A DNA stretch of 64,000 nt from Candidatus Pantoea formicae (lineage in GTDB: Bacteria; Pseudomonadota; Gammaproteobacteria; Enterobacterales; Enterobacteriaceae). Positions within the stretch are counted from its first letter, which is position 1; each line of letters starts with the position of its first letter. A model generated the notes under the pieces. It did not search any database, had not been told where the DNA came from, and was given only the letters and a program-made list of their open reading frames with translations. Location of the stretch: contig NZ_VWXD01000001.1 of assembly GCF_011752625.1 (NCBI RefSeq), forward strand, positions 904,655 to 968,654. The letters are read 5' to 3'. Shown in pieces: positions 8,921 through 18,225 of the stretch. The position numbers were made by a program, and so were the translations under genes.

Positions 8921-9088
8921 AGTTACAAGTACACTCCTGGCTTCTAAACCGTAAAAAAAACGGCCTACAATATTCCCCTCTTCTCAATCGCCAATGCATA
9001 ACTTTTCGGAATATTAACCCCTGCACGTTTTATGTCCGGACCTACAGTTAGTGCTGAGGTTGTCATAAATCTGAAACGGAGGAGGATA

Positions 9089-9343
9089 ATGTCTATTCAA
9101 CACGACGATAAAAGCCAGGTGATGATTGGCGAAGCGGCACTTAACCTGGCACTGGCCGAGCGGGAAATAAGCGTGCAATCACTTATCTCTCAGCTTGACC
9201 ACATGGCCGCAGCCAGCGGCAGTCAGGCAAGACGTTCGGAAATTTCAGCGGCCAGCTTATGGCTGAAAAGTTTTGACGATCCATGGCACGCTGCACGGCA
9301 TGTGCCTTACCTGCAGACGCTTGCAGGCTTTAACGACGAGTAG
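9089..9343 (+). CDS. AriR/YmgB-like small regulatory protein (84 aa)
   Basis: The 84-residue protein resembles E. coli AriR (YmgB, 88 aa) in size and in the helical core pattern: GEAALNLALAEREISVQSL and ISQLDHMAAASGSQARRSEI correspond to AriR's helix pair. Members are small connector proteins in biofilm and acid-resistance control; in E. coli the ycgZ-ymgA-ariR-ymgC operon is repressed by BluR. The ATG at 9089 is preceded by CGGAGGAGG, a very strong ribosome binding site; an in-frame upstream ATG (9032) lacks one. It sits directly downstream of a broken BluR-like gene, supporting the family call. TACAAT at 8966-8971 is a possible -10. Confidence 0.65.
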   Translation: MSIQHDDKSQVMIGEAALNLALAEREISVQSLISQLDHMAAASGSQARRSEISAASLWLKSFDDPWHAARHVPYLQTLAGFNDE

Positions 9344-9683
9344 AACTGACGTTCAAGGACGCAGTCCGGCTCTGGCCGGAAGACGACGACGAAGATGACC
9401 TCATCGGTCACATGTATAGGTGTACCGGCCGGAGAAACTGTCAGGGACGACATTTTTCATGGAAACACTTAACGCCCGACCTAACATTCAATTGTTCTGC
9501 TAGTGACTCAGTCAGGAGAGGCACCTCGCTCTCGTTAGCCCCCTCTCTAGATCCTTAAAAGCTAATTTCGTCAAAGACTCTCGGGTCATTATGAGGAACT
9601 ACCTCTTTTGAGCACGCCTACTGACAGAATCTGTCACAGCCGCCCCGTACTATGCAGCCGTAAACCCACAAGGAGAAAAAACC
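9344..9683. other. Intergenic region, possible coding remnant
   Basis: No supported gene. Just after the AriR-like stop a frame reads LTFKDAVRLWPEDDDEDDL without a start codon; it could be the tail of a lost gene or chance. The last 15 bases (ACAAGGAGAAAAAACC) hold the ribosome binding site of the VOC gene. Confidence 0.3.
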
Positions 9684-10067
9684 ATGTTTACTGCTGATAT
9701 GTCGATCCTTTATGTGCCGAACGTCGTCAAAAGCGCTGACTTTTATGCATCGCTGTTTGATATCAAGCCGATTAACGTCACACCCACTTTTGCGATGTTT
9801 GTTTTTGCGAACGGATTCAAACTGGGTTTGTGGTCTAAATACACCGTTCAACCGCCGGTGGAAACGCAACAGTTTTCCGCCAACGGCGAAATCACTTTCA
9901 AAGTGCAGCAGAAAGCGGACGTCGATTTTCTCTACAACGAATGGGGCGCATTCCGTGAGATAACCATTGTACAGTCACCGACCGAGATGGATTTTGGCTA
10001 TACCTTCACGGCTATCGATCCTGATGGGCATCGTCTGCGCGTAATGTGGTTGCAGTTAGAAGATTAA
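9684..10067 (+). CDS. VOC (glyoxalase/bleomycin-resistance) family protein
   Basis: 127 residues with two beta-alpha-beta-beta-beta modules typical of VOC proteins: MSILYVPNVVKSADFYASLF at the N-terminus and DFGYTFTAIDPDGHRLRVMW at the C-terminus, the latter being the standard second-module signature (DPDGHxLxV). These proteins bind a metal or a hydrophobic ligand; function ranges from lyases to drug-binding. The usual metal residues are only partly present (E/H positions near the C-terminus), so an enzymatic role is not assured. AAGGAGAAAAAACC precedes the ATG. Monocistronic and convergent with the molybdoenzyme operon. Confidence 0.82.
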   Translation: MFTADMSILYVPNVVKSADFYASLFDIKPINVTPTFAMFVFANGFKLGLWSKYTVQPPVETQQFSANGEITFKVQQKADVDFLYNEWGAFREITIVQSPTEMDFGYTFTAIDPDGHRLRVMWLQLED

Positions 10068-10074
10068 TGTTCTG

Positions 10075-10094
10075 GGGCGGCCATGCGGCCGCCC
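10075..10094. terminator. Hairpin between convergent genes
   Basis: An 8-base GC stem GGGCGGCC / GGCCGCCC with loop ATGC, between the VOC stop and the convergent molybdoenzyme stop. No long T-run follows on either strand, so termination strength is uncertain; the same stem sequence recurs after fepA. Confidence 0.55.
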
Positions 10095-10104
10095 ATTGAG
10101 AACG

Positions 10105-12396
10105 CTAACTTTGCGGCGGGATGAATGCCTGCACCGGCGTCAGTTCCCCGGTGTATTTACGCACCTGCACTACGGTGATTTGGCCACTGCAGCCTTGAGT
10201 CAACGACGAGGTGCCAATATCCAGCGTCAGCACATTCGGGTTGCCGTGGCGGCATAACGGTCGCAGCGCGGTGGGATCGACCGGATCGTACCAGGCACCC
10301 GTTGGCAACTGCACCACGCCCGGCATCACCGTGTCGGTTACGCGCGCGCTGGCGAGTACGTGACCTCGCTGGTTGTAAAGCTCAATAATCTCGCCGTCTT
10401 GAATGCCCAGCGATGCCGCATCATCCAGATTCAGGCTGCATACCTCACGTCCATCACGTTTGCCACTCAGGCTGTAATCACCGAAATCTAGCTGACTGTG
10501 CAAACGCGTCGCGGGCTGATTGGCAATGAGCCAGAACGGATGGTCGGCATCTGGCTTTTGCTGCGGCTCTCGCCACACCGGATGCCCTGGACAGTTTTCG
10601 TAATCGAAACTGGCGATCGTCGCCGAGTAGATTTCAATTTTTCCGCTCGGTGTTGGCAGTGGCGCAGCATCAGGATCGGCACGGAAGGCATTCATCATTC
10701 GTCCACCGTCTTTGAGCTGCGGCAATTCCAGCACGCCCTGCTGCCAGAATTGTTCAAAATCGGGGATCTCGACTTGATGCGTTGCCAGCTTTTGCTGCAA
10801 TTGCGCGTAATGGTGTTTCAGCCAGCCACGTGTATCGCGACCTTCAGTAAACGCCTCTTCACGACCCAGCCTGCGCGCCAGCTCGGCAAAAATGGTGTAA
10901 TCGTCTTTGGCTTCACCGTGCGGTTGTGCGACCGGCTGCATAGCAAACAGATGGCGATCGGTTGGCGCACCGCCGATATCTTCTCGCTCCAGCGTCATGG
11001 TCGCGGGCAACACGATATCGGCATGCCGTGCACTGGCCGTCCAGGCAATCTCATGTACAATCAGCGTATCTAACTGACAGAATGCCTGTCGCAATCGCGC
11101 CAGATCCTGATGGTGGTGGAACGGATTGCCGCCCGCCCAGTAAGCCAGACGAATATGCGGATAGGTCAGCCGGCGGCCATTGTAGTCGAACGGTTTGCCG
11201 GGATTGAGCAACATGTCCGAAATTCGCGCCACCGGGATCAAACGATCGATGCCATTTTTACCCTGCGGTAACGCCGGGAAACTCACCAAATTGTGATGTT
11301 TGCCATAATGCCCCAACGCACCTAGCGCATAGGTGTAACCGCCGCCCGGTAAACCCGGTTGGCCCAGCGCAGCGGCCAATACCAGCCCAAGCCACACGGG
11401 TTGTTCACCGTGCTCCGAACGCTGCAGTGCGTGCGCAACGGTGACCAGCACACGTTTACCGGATAACTGACGGGCAAAATCAGCGATAAATGTTGCACTG
11501 ACGCCGCAGATCTCTGCTGCCCAAACGGCGTCTCGTCGCGTGCCATCTTCTTCACCACGGATATAAGCCACCATTTCCGGCCAGCCCACGGTGTAGCGAC
11601 TGAGGAAGGCTTCATCCGTCAGTTTTTCATCAATCAATACCGAGAGAACACCGAGAATAAAGGCAGCATCGGTGCCCGGACGTAAGGCCAGCCACTCTCC
11701 TTTAGCTTCCTCGGGTAGATCGCTTTTCAGCGGACTAACCGAGATAAAACGTGTGCCGCGCTGTGCAGCCTGCTGTATAAAGCTACGTTCGGTATGCTCG
11801 CTTAATCCGCCGCTTGCCACCTGGGAGTTTTTCAGTGCCAGGCCGCCGAACGCGATGACGATTTCACTGTGCTGGGCAATCTCTTCCCAGCTCACGCCAC
11901 GGCGAGCGATCTCATTCATGTCACCGACAATGTGCGGCAGCAGTACCGAAGCAGAGCCTGAACTGTAGCTGTTCACTGAACGTACATAACCACCCAGTGT
12001 GGTGTTGAGAAAACGGTGCACCTGACTTTGTGCGTGATGAAAACGTCCGGCGCTTGACCAGCCGTAAGATCCACCAAAAATCCCTTCCGGGCCAAAAGTG
12101 TCGCCCACGCGCTTCAGTTCACGCGTCAGTAATTCGTAAGCCTGCTCCCAGCTTACGGCCACATATTCGTCATTACCCCGGCGCTGGTCGGGGCCGGGGC
12201 CATCTTCCAGCCAGCCTCGACGTACCATAGGACGTGAAACGCGGGCGGGATGATTCAGTGCAGTGCGGAAATTTTGTAGCAATGGGCTAGGGTCGGGATC
12301 GCCCTTGAAGGGTTCGATGGTGAGCTGATCGCCCGATTGCTGAGCATGAAAAGCACCCCAGTGGGCGCTATGCATAACTGGTTTTTGCGTCATCAC
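10105..12396 (-). CDS. Molybdopterin-dependent S-/N-oxide reductase, BisC/TorZ family, cytoplasmic
   Basis: 763 residues, close to BisC (777). The enzyme class reduces sulfoxides or N-oxides at a bis-MGD molybdenum centre. Visible: GSYGWSSAGRFHHAQ (about 109-123), the YSSGSAS stretch at 144-150 whose first serine matches the molybdenum-ligand serine of DMSO reductases, AEICGVSA, WAGGNPFHHHQD, and the MGD-binding C-domain (LHSQLDFGDYS ... GHVLASARV). There is no twin-arginine signal and no N-terminal 4Fe-4S cysteine motif, as in cytoplasmic BisC. It is the last gene after an amino-acid ABC importer, 32 bases from the ATPase gene, which suggests it reduces an imported compound such as methionine sulfoxide or another S-oxide. 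It is clearly divergent from E. coli BisC, so I give no symbol. Confidence 0.85.
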   Translation of the reverse strand: MMTQKPVMHSAHWGAFHAQQSGDQLTIEPFKGDPDPSPLLQNFRTALNHPARVSRPMVRRGWLEDGPGPDQRRGNDEYVAVSWEQAYELLTRELKRVGDTFGPEGIFGGSYGWSSAGRFHHAQSQVHRFLNTTLGGYVRSVNSYSSGSASVLLPHIVGDMNEIARRGVSWEEIAQHSEIVIAFGGLALKNSQVASGGLSEHTERSFIQQAAQRGTRFISVSPLKSDLPEEAKGEWLALRPGTDAAFILGVLSVLIDEKLTDEAFLSRYTVGWPEMVAYIRGEEDGTRRDAVWAAEICGVSATFIADFARQLSGKRVLVTVAHALQRSEHGEQPVWLGLVLAAALGQPGLPGGGYTYALGALGHYGKHHNLVSFPALPQGKNGIDRLIPVARISDMLLNPGKPFDYNGRRLTYPHIRLAYWAGGNPFHHHQDLARLRQAFCQLDTLIVHEIAWTASARHADIVLPATMTLEREDIGGAPTDRHLFAMQPVAQPHGEAKDDYTIFAELARRLGREEAFTEGRDTRGWLKHHYAQLQQKLATHQVEIPDFEQFWQQGVLELPQLKDGGRMMNAFRADPDAAPLPTPSGKIEIYSATIASFDYENCPGHPVWREPQQKPDADHPFWLIANQPATRLHSQLDFGDYSLSGKRDGREVCSLNLDDAASLGIQDGEIIELYNQRGHVLASARVTDTVMPGVVQLPTGAWYDPVDPTALRPLCRHGNPNVLTLDIGTSSLTQGCSGQITVVQVRKYTGELTPVQAFIPPQS

Positions 12397-12428
12397 TGTT
12401 CCTGGCTAACAAAAATGAAAAACGGTGC

Positions 12429-13190
12429 TTAAAGCACCGTTGCAATAAAGTTTCTTACGCGCCCGTTTTCCGGGTCGTCGAGGACTTGCTGAGTGGGACC
12501 TGCCGCCACGATTTTGCCGTCTTCCATAAAGACAATGTTGTCGGCCACCTCGCGAGCAAAACCAATCTCATGCGTAACAATCACCATGGTGATGCCAGAG
12601 TGCGCCAGTTGTTTAATCACCTGCAGCACTTCACCCACCAGTTCCGGGTCAAGCGCCGATGTCGGTTCATCAAACAGCATGACACCAGGGTCCATCGCCA
12701 ACGCACGGGCAATGGCGACACGCTGCTGCTGTCCGCCGGAGAGGTTCTGCGGCCACTCATCTTCGCGCCCAGCCAAACCCACCTGCTTCAATAACGACAG
12801 CGCCTTGGTGGTCGCCTGCTGGCGGTTCTGTTTTTTCACACGCATGGGCGCATCAACGATGTTCTGCAACACCGTACGGTGCGGGAACAAGTTGAATTGC
12901 TGGAATACCATGCCAATTTCAGCGCGCTGACGTGCAATCTCACTGCTGCTTAATTCGTGCAGCGCCTGGCCTTTCTGCTTATAGCCAATGATTTCACCGC
13001 CGATGCGAATGGTGCCGCCATCGAGTTTTTCCAGATGGTTGATGCAACGCAGCAGTGTAGATTTACCCGACCCCGAGGGGCCAAGAATCACGGTCACGGA
13101 CCCGGCGGGAATATCAAGATTCACTTCATCCAGAATGGTGACACCAGAGAAGCGTTTAGTGACTTTACGTAAGGCGATTGCTTCAGCCAT
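12429..13190 (-). CDS. Polar amino-acid ABC transporter, ATP-binding protein (GlnQ/HisP type)
   Basis: 253 residues. Walker A GPSGSGKST at 37-45, Q-loop MVFQQFNLFPH near 95-104, signature LSGGQQQRVAIARAL at 150-164, Walker B VMLFDEPTSALDP at 170-182 and H-loop VTHE at about 205-208. This is the PAAT-family ATPase that powers the permease encoded just upstream. The gene overlaps the permease end by eight bases. TCGTTATAA-type signals are absent, so it is read from the binding-protein promoter. Confidence 0.95.
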   Translation of the reverse strand: MAEAIALRKVTKRFSGVTILDEVNLDIPAGSVTVILGPSGSGKSTLLRCINHLEKLDGGTIRIGGEIIGYKQKGQALHELSSSEIARQRAEIGMVFQQFNLFPHRTVLQNIVDAPMRVKKQNRQQATTKALSLLKQVGLAGREDEWPQNLSGGQQQRVAIARALAMDPGVMLFDEPTSALDPELVGEVLQVIKQLAHSGITMVIVTHEIGFAREVADNIVFMEDGKIVAAGPTQQVLDDPENGRVRNFIATVL

Positions 13191-14106
13191 TGCTCACGCT
13201 CCTTTCAACTTTCTGCGCGGAGAAGCCCGGCAAGGATTTGAGCAGACTGCGTTTTTCACGACGCGTGACGCCACGTCCAAAATAGCGCTCGACATAAAAC
13301 TGACCTATCGACAACACCGATGTCATCAGCAGATACCATAAGGTTGCCACTAACAGCAGCGGAATCACCTCATAGGTGCGCTGATAAATAATCTGCGCAG
13401 AGAACAGCACATCCTGCAGCGAGATCACCGATACCACAGCAGTGGTTTTCAACTGGCCGATGATTTCATTACCTGCTGGCGGCATGATGGCACGCATCGC
13501 CTGCGGTAAGACGGTATGACGGAAGATCTGCGACGGGCGATAGCCCAGCGCACGCGCCGCTTCCAGCTGGCCGTTGCCAACGCTTTGAATACCGGCACGC
13601 ACGATCTCAGCGGCATAAGCCGACTGATGCATCACCAAGGCAATGACTGCAGCACTGAACGGGCTGACTAATGCGTTAGATTGGGTACTCCACAATTCGC
13701 CAAGCCCCGGAATCGATAGGGAAATCGTCGGGTAGAGCGCCGCGATGTTGTACCACAGGAACAGCTGCACCAGCATCGGCACACCACGGAAGAACCAGGT
13801 GTAGAACCAGCTAACGCCCACCAGCACCGGGTTCGATGAGAGACGCATCAGCGCCAACACCGTACCAAAAGCAAAGCCCAGCACCACCGAAATGGCTGTG
13901 AGCTGCAGCGTCATTAACACGCCTTGCAGGATCGATTCACCGGTAAAGTTTTCGGCAATCACGCCCCATTCGAAGCGTGGATTGTTAATCATTGAGTGCG
14001 CCATCGCCACGACGCACAACAGCACCACCAGCGCACTTAGCCAGCGTCCGTAGTAACGTTTGCCGACGATTTTCAAATCATCGGTGTGGTCACGTACATC
14101 ACTCAT
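13183..14106 (-). CDS. Polar amino-acid ABC transporter, permease
   Basis: 307 residues with an N-terminal cytoplasmic tail, a first membrane helix near 22-42 and the His/Glu/Gln/Arg/opine permease core. The EAA loop is clear: EAARALGYRPSQIFRHTVLPQA at about 181-202 (quoted in part: ARALGYRPSQIF), preceded by YAAEIVRAGIQSV. One polypeptide probably forms a homodimer since no second permease gene is present. It overlaps the binding-protein gene by four bases and the ATPase gene by eight. The C-terminal tail is longer and more basic than in typical 220-250 residue permeases. Confidence 0.93.
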   Translation of the reverse strand: MSDVRDHTDDLKIVGKRYYGRWLSALVVLLCVVAMAHSMINNPRFEWGVIAENFTGESILQGVLMTLQLTAISVVLGFAFGTVLALMRLSSNPVLVGVSWFYTWFFRGVPMLVQLFLWYNIAALYPTISLSIPGLGELWSTQSNALVSPFSAAVIALVMHQSAYAAEIVRAGIQSVGNGQLEAARALGYRPSQIFRHTVLPQAMRAIMPPAGNEIIGQLKTTAVVSVISLQDVLFSAQIIYQRTYEVIPLLLVATLWYLLMTSVLSIGQFYVERYFGRGVTRREKRSLLKSLPGFSAQKVERSVSNG

Positions 14107-14999
14107 TGAAAGATTTCCTGGTTACGTTTGGATTCTTTAACCGCGCCAAAGCCGATGCCCCAGTTATCGAGGATCTTCTGGTAGCTACCATCTTTGATCA
14201 GGGAGTTAAGCGCAGCTTGCACCGCAGGTTCCAGCGCAGAATCTTTCGGGAAAGCCACAGAAACCGGCGCATCGTGCACGGTGATTTCGCCGCTCATGGT
14301 CAAAGGTTTAATGACTTTAACCTGCCACAGCAGACCTTCGTACGGGCCGAGGAACATCGGCACGCGACCACTGACGACAGCCTGAACACCGGCTGGACGG
14401 TCCGGGAATACGGATACTTTGATCGGTTTTTTACCCGCGGCTTCACAAGCTTTGCTGGCTTCTTCCAGACGCGTTACCTGCGTGGTGCCTGAACCTGCGC
14501 CAACTTCTAAGCCGCACACGGCATCCAGGGTTTTGAACGGTGCAACATTGGCATCTTTACGCGAGATAATGCCCAACAGGCTGGCATCGTAGTAGCTGAC
14601 AAAATCGATGATTTTCGCGCGGGTTGGCGTGGCGTTGATGTTAGACAGCGCCACGTCATAACGACCCGTTTTTAAACCTGGAATGATGTTGTCGAAACCG
14701 CCGGTGTCACTCCACTGGACCTGAATCCCTAAGCGTTCACCCACGGCGTTCATTACGTCAATTTCACGGCCGGCCAGGGTTTTGTTGTCTTCTTTATAGA
14801 AGGTGGTCGGCGGCGTGTTTGGGTTGGTTCCTGCAACGATATAGCCACGCTTTAGGACATCCGCAGGCACCAGGCTTTTCAGCGCAGGATCGGCCTGAAC
14901 ATGGAGTGAACTGTCGGTCGGAACGGATTGATCGGCGGCAAACGCGGAATGTGCACTCAGCGCAAGTGCAAGCAAGGTGATACCTTTAGCGAGTTTCAC
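14103..14999 (-). CDS. Polar amino-acid ABC transporter, periplasmic substrate-binding protein
   Basis: 298 residues with a Sec signal peptide (MKLAKGITLLALALSAHSAFA, cleavage about residue 21-22). The mature protein shows the SBP family 3 pattern: IVAGTNPNTPPTTF, GREIDVMNAVGERLGIQVQW, YDVALSNINATPTRAKIIDFVSYY in sequence, and a Gly/Ser loop VGAGSGTTQ. It binds the amino-acid-like ligand in the periplasm. It is the first gene of the four-gene operon down to the BisC-type reductase, and its promoter must lie in the gene-free stretch above 15000. Confidence 0.93.
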   Translation of the reverse strand: MKLAKGITLLALALSAHSAFAADQSVPTDSSLHVQADPALKSLVPADVLKRGYIVAGTNPNTPPTTFYKEDNKTLAGREIDVMNAVGERLGIQVQWSDTGGFDNIIPGLKTGRYDVALSNINATPTRAKIIDFVSYYDASLLGIISRKDANVAPFKTLDAVCGLEVGAGSGTTQVTRLEEASKACEAAGKKPIKVSVFPDRPAGVQAVVSGRVPMFLGPYEGLLWQVKVIKPLTMSGEITVHDAPVSVAFPKDSALEPAVQAALNSLIKDGSYQKILDNWGIGFGAVKESKRNQEIFQ

Positions 15000-15866
15000 T
15001 GGAACCTTTACTCCTGATATATAAAATGTTTCCCAACAGGGAAAAGGCGTTGAGGTAGCGATGTATTTTTCTCCCCTCTCACCTCATGGCTGAAAGGAAT
15101 GTTCATCCTCTTAACGTCCCGCTGCCATTCTCAGTAAGATATGCAGCGATCACAAATGCGAAAAACGGATATCTATTGCCAGATTTCGGGAATAGAACGG
15201 GAAAGCTTCTGCCTGAGTAATCTACGGGTTAGGTACTGCGCGGGATACGAGGTGAATATTCGGATTTAACAACGGGATCCATAGCCTGCTTTAACCGAGG
15301 CCATTGATCTTTTTCTTCTTTATTAGACGCTATTGATCTAAGCGTTTGCGAATAGGTTCGAATGCTTTTGTCGCACGACGCGGCAGGGTGTCAGGCAAAT
15401 TTTTCTCCGCGTTCTACCAGTATTGCCACGGCACCTTTTACTTATCTGCTAGCAACCCATGTTCGGTCGCCATGGCGAGAGGTAAAGGCTGCAAAATGAT
15501 GATCAGGAATGTAAAGGTTTGTATGATCTGGCGCACACTTTCTCCTTAGTTATCGACTCTTTTCAGCGTCCATTTCAGGCACTGAGACGATCTTAATCAT
15601 AAAACCAGATAATTACCGTGCGTCAGCACCACTTACATCATATTGATTAATAACGCATTCCCTATTTCACACTTCAGTCTACAGCTTCGTCCTGGTTTGT
15701 ATTTTCCAATTTCACTTCGCTTTACATTTCTTCACGCTTCGCCCACAAAGTTCACCAATCATGGAGAAATAGAGGAGAGCGCTTAATACAACATATACAA
15801 TGATAAGCATTCTCATTATCATGCGCATTTGCTTACATATGTTAATACTTCAGGGAGAAGATTTAA
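15000..15866. other. Large gene-free region between the ABC operon and fepA
   Basis: About 870 bases with no supported gene; a 67-codon frame at 15346-15549 lacks a ribosome binding site and resembles no protein. The left end should carry the leftward promoter of the ABC/reductase operon, the right end the Fur-controlled fepA promoter. The unusual length may hide a lost gene or a small RNA; I see no clear hairpin-plus-T-run within it. Confidence 0.4.
15802..15820 (+). promoter_or_regulatory. Fur box upstream of fepA
   Basis: GATAAGCATTCTCATTATC agrees with the 19-base Fur consensus (GATAATGATAATCATTATC) at 15 of 19 positions and is embedded in a longer dyad ATGATAA...TTATCAT (15800-15822). 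It lies 46 bases before the fepA start, as expected for iron repression. Confidence 0.85.
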
Positions 15867-18044
15867 GTGAATGTAACTTTGTATGTCAGGAGGCGCCCAC
15901 TTGCATTGATTGTGGTAGCCCTACTCACCTCACCGGCTTATGCCGCAGAACCCACGGAAAAACTGGCTGACGATGAATCGATGATCGTCACGGCGGAACA
16001 GGGTTTGAAACAGCAGCCTGGCGTTTCCACCATCACCGCTGAAGACATCAAGAAAAGCCCGCCGGTTAACGATCTCTCCGACATTATCCGCAAAATGCCT
16101 GGGGTCAATTTGACCGGCAATGGTGCCAGTGGCAGCCGTGGCAATAACCGTCAGATTGATATTCGCGGCATGGGCCCGGAAAACACCTTAATTATGATCG
16201 ATGGTGTGCCGGTCAGTTCACGTAACTCAGTGCGTTACAGCTGGCGTGGCGAACGTGACTCGCGTGGCGATACCAACTGGGTGCCACCAGAAATGGTCGA
16301 GCGGATTGAAGTCATTCGTGGCCCTGCTGCTGCGCGTTACGGTTCAGGTGCTGCGGGTGGTGTAGTCAATATCATTACTAAACGTCCAACCACTGACTGG
16401 CATGGATCGTTGTCACTGTTTACTAACCAGCCGGAAAATAGCAAAGAAGGCGACACACGCCGCGCAAACTTCAATCTGAGCGGCCCGCTGGCGGGTGATG
16501 CATTGACCATGCGTCTGTATGGAAACCTCAATCGAACCGATGCTGATGCCTATGATATCAACACCGCACAAAACGGTTCCTACGCTGCCGGTCGTGAAGG
16601 TGTGCGTAATAAGGACATCAATGGCGTGCTGTCATGGAAAATCACGCCAACGCAGATCGTCGATTTTTCCTATGGCTACAGTCGTCAGGGGAATATCTAT
16701 GCAGGTGATACGCAAAACAGTAATGGAAATAGTAGCGCGGGTGGATTAGTCGAGTCACTATATGGCAGTGAAACAAACCGTTTATATCGTCAGAGCTATG
16801 GCGTAACCCATAACGGAATTTGGGATTGGGGCACTTCCGAGCTTAACTTCAATTATGAGAAGACCAATAATACCCGTCTACAAGAAGGCACCGCTGGTAG
16901 TGTTGAAGGGATGATCAACAGCGATGTTTATTCAACCAGCCGCTTGGAAAGTTATCGCGCGGGCGGCGAAATTAACTTCCCGCTGGAATTACTGGTTGAT
17001 CAAACCGTGACCTTGGGCGCGGAGTGGAATCGTGATGAACTCAACGATCCGGCTTCAATGCAATCCTCAAGCACTAGCTTATATTTGCCGGGCAGTTCAG
17101 GCGACCCAGCGCAGCGCAGCAGCACCAACTCCGCTACCATTAGCTCTCTCTATTTCGAAGATAACATCGCCGCGACGGATAGCACTGAGATCATCCCAGG
17201 TTTGCGCTTCGATTATCATGATGAATTCGGCGCCAATTGGAGCCCGAGTCTGAATATTTCCCAAGGTCTGGGCGAATATTTCACATTGAAAGCTGGTATT
17301 GCCCGTGCCTTTAAGGCTCCTAACCTGTATCAATCAACGCCGGGTTATTTGCTTTCAACGCGTGGCAATGGCTGCCCGATTGGCCTGACTCAATGCTATT
17401 TACTGGGTAACGACAATCTCGACCCTGAAGTCAGCGTCAATAAAGAAGTCGGTTTAGAATTTAGTCATGCAGGCTATGCGGCTGGCATTACTTACTTCCG
17501 TAATGACTACAAAAACAAAATCGTTTCAGGCACCTCTGCAATCTACAGCAATGGCACCTATAACGTTCTTCAATGGGAAAATGGTGGCAAAGCCATTGTT
17601 GAAGGGCTGGAAGGGAACCTGACTATTCCTCTTATTGCCGATACGCTGGAATGGCGTTCTAACGCGACCTATATGTTCCGCTCAGAAAGCAAGAAGACAG
17701 GTAATCCGCTGTCGGTCATTCCTGAATTCACCATCAATTCCCAGTTGGAGTGGCAAGCTACTGAAGACCTGAGTGCGAACATTAACTGGACCCAATATGG
17801 TCGCCAGAAACCGCGTCAATATGCCGAAACCTCTCTCGAACAGAACAGAGGACTTTCGCAACGTGAGATCAGCCCTTACTCCATCGTGGGTTTAAACCTC
17901 AACTACGACATCACCAAGAATCTGCGCGCCAATGCAGGTATCAATAACCTGTTTGATAAGCAGATCTATCGTGAGAACGCAGGTGCATCAACCTATAACG
18001 AACCAGGACGCGCCTATTATGCTGGCGTAACCATGTCGTTCTAA
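15867..18044 (+). CDS. fepA: Ferric enterobactin-type TonB-dependent outer-membrane receptor
   Basis: 725 residues (E. coli FepA: 746). A signal peptide with cleavage near AYA-AE is followed by the TonB box region (DDESMIVTAE), a plug domain (GVSTITAEDIKKSPP, LSDIIRKMPGVNLTGN, RQIDIRGMGPENTLIMIDG, RGPAAARYGSGAAGGVVNII) and the 22-strand barrel ending in FDKQIYRENAGA...YYAGVTMSF with terminal Phe. The FepA/PfeA-specific GVPVSSRNSVRYSWRGERDSR stretch (shown in part: NSVRYSWRGERDSR) supports catecholate specificity. The GTG start at 15867 follows AGGGAGAAG. It is alone: no enterobactin esterase or biosynthetic genes are nearby. Confidence 0.9.
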   Translation: MNVTLYVRRRPLALIVVALLTSPAYAAEPTEKLADDESMIVTAEQGLKQQPGVSTITAEDIKKSPPVNDLSDIIRKMPGVNLTGNGASGSRGNNRQIDIRGMGPENTLIMIDGVPVSSRNSVRYSWRGERDSRGDTNWVPPEMVERIEVIRGPAAARYGSGAAGGVVNIITKRPTTDWHGSLSLFTNQPENSKEGDTRRANFNLSGPLAGDALTMRLYGNLNRTDADAYDINTAQNGSYAAGREGVRNKDINGVLSWKITPTQIVDFSYGYSRQGNIYAGDTQNSNGNSSAGGLVESLYGSETNRLYRQSYGVTHNGIWDWGTSELNFNYEKTNNTRLQEGTAGSVEGMINSDVYSTSRLESYRAGGEINFPLELLVDQTVTLGAEWNRDELNDPASMQSSSTSLYLPGSSGDPAQRSSTNSATISSLYFEDNIAATDSTEIIPGLRFDYHDEFGANWSPSLNISQGLGEYFTLKAGIARAFKAPNLYQSTPGYLLSTRGNGCPIGLTQCYLLGNDNLDPEVSVNKEVGLEFSHAGYAAGITYFRNDYKNKIVSGTSAIYSNGTYNVLQWENGGKAIVEGLEGNLTIPLIADTLEWRSNATYMFRSESKKTGNPLSVIPEFTINSQLEWQATEDLSANINWTQYGRQKPRQYAETSLEQNRGLSQREISPYSIVGLNLNYDITKNLRANAGINNLFDKQIYRENAGASTYNEPGRAYYAGVTMSF

Positions 18045-18050
18045 CCCCAC

Positions 18051-18073
18051 AGGGCGGCCGCTAGGCCGCCCTT
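18051..18073 (+). terminator. Terminator after fepA
   Basis: Stem GGGCGGCC (18052-18059), loop GCTA, GGCCGCCC (18064-18071), extended by one A-T pair and followed by TT. It lies seven bases after the fepA stop. Confidence 0.75.
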
Positions 18074-18225
18074 AACTCAGGATCCAATCGCTTCCTCAAG
18101 TTATTCACAAAATTACGCCTTAATCCCCTCTTTTATATTTTGAAGGTTTTACCTCAAATATCTCCTCGCTGCCCCAGTACGCATTCGCTAATTTCATCGC
18201 TATCCCCCCTACAGGATCAAAGCAG

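Noticed and set aside
9618..9869. 83-codon minus-strand frame
   Set aside because: Antisense to the VOC gene, no motif.
10498..11073. 191-codon plus-strand frame
   Set aside because: Antisense shadow of the molybdoenzyme gene.
15346..15549. 67-codon frame in the gap before fepA
   Set aside because: No ribosome binding site and no recognisable protein pattern.
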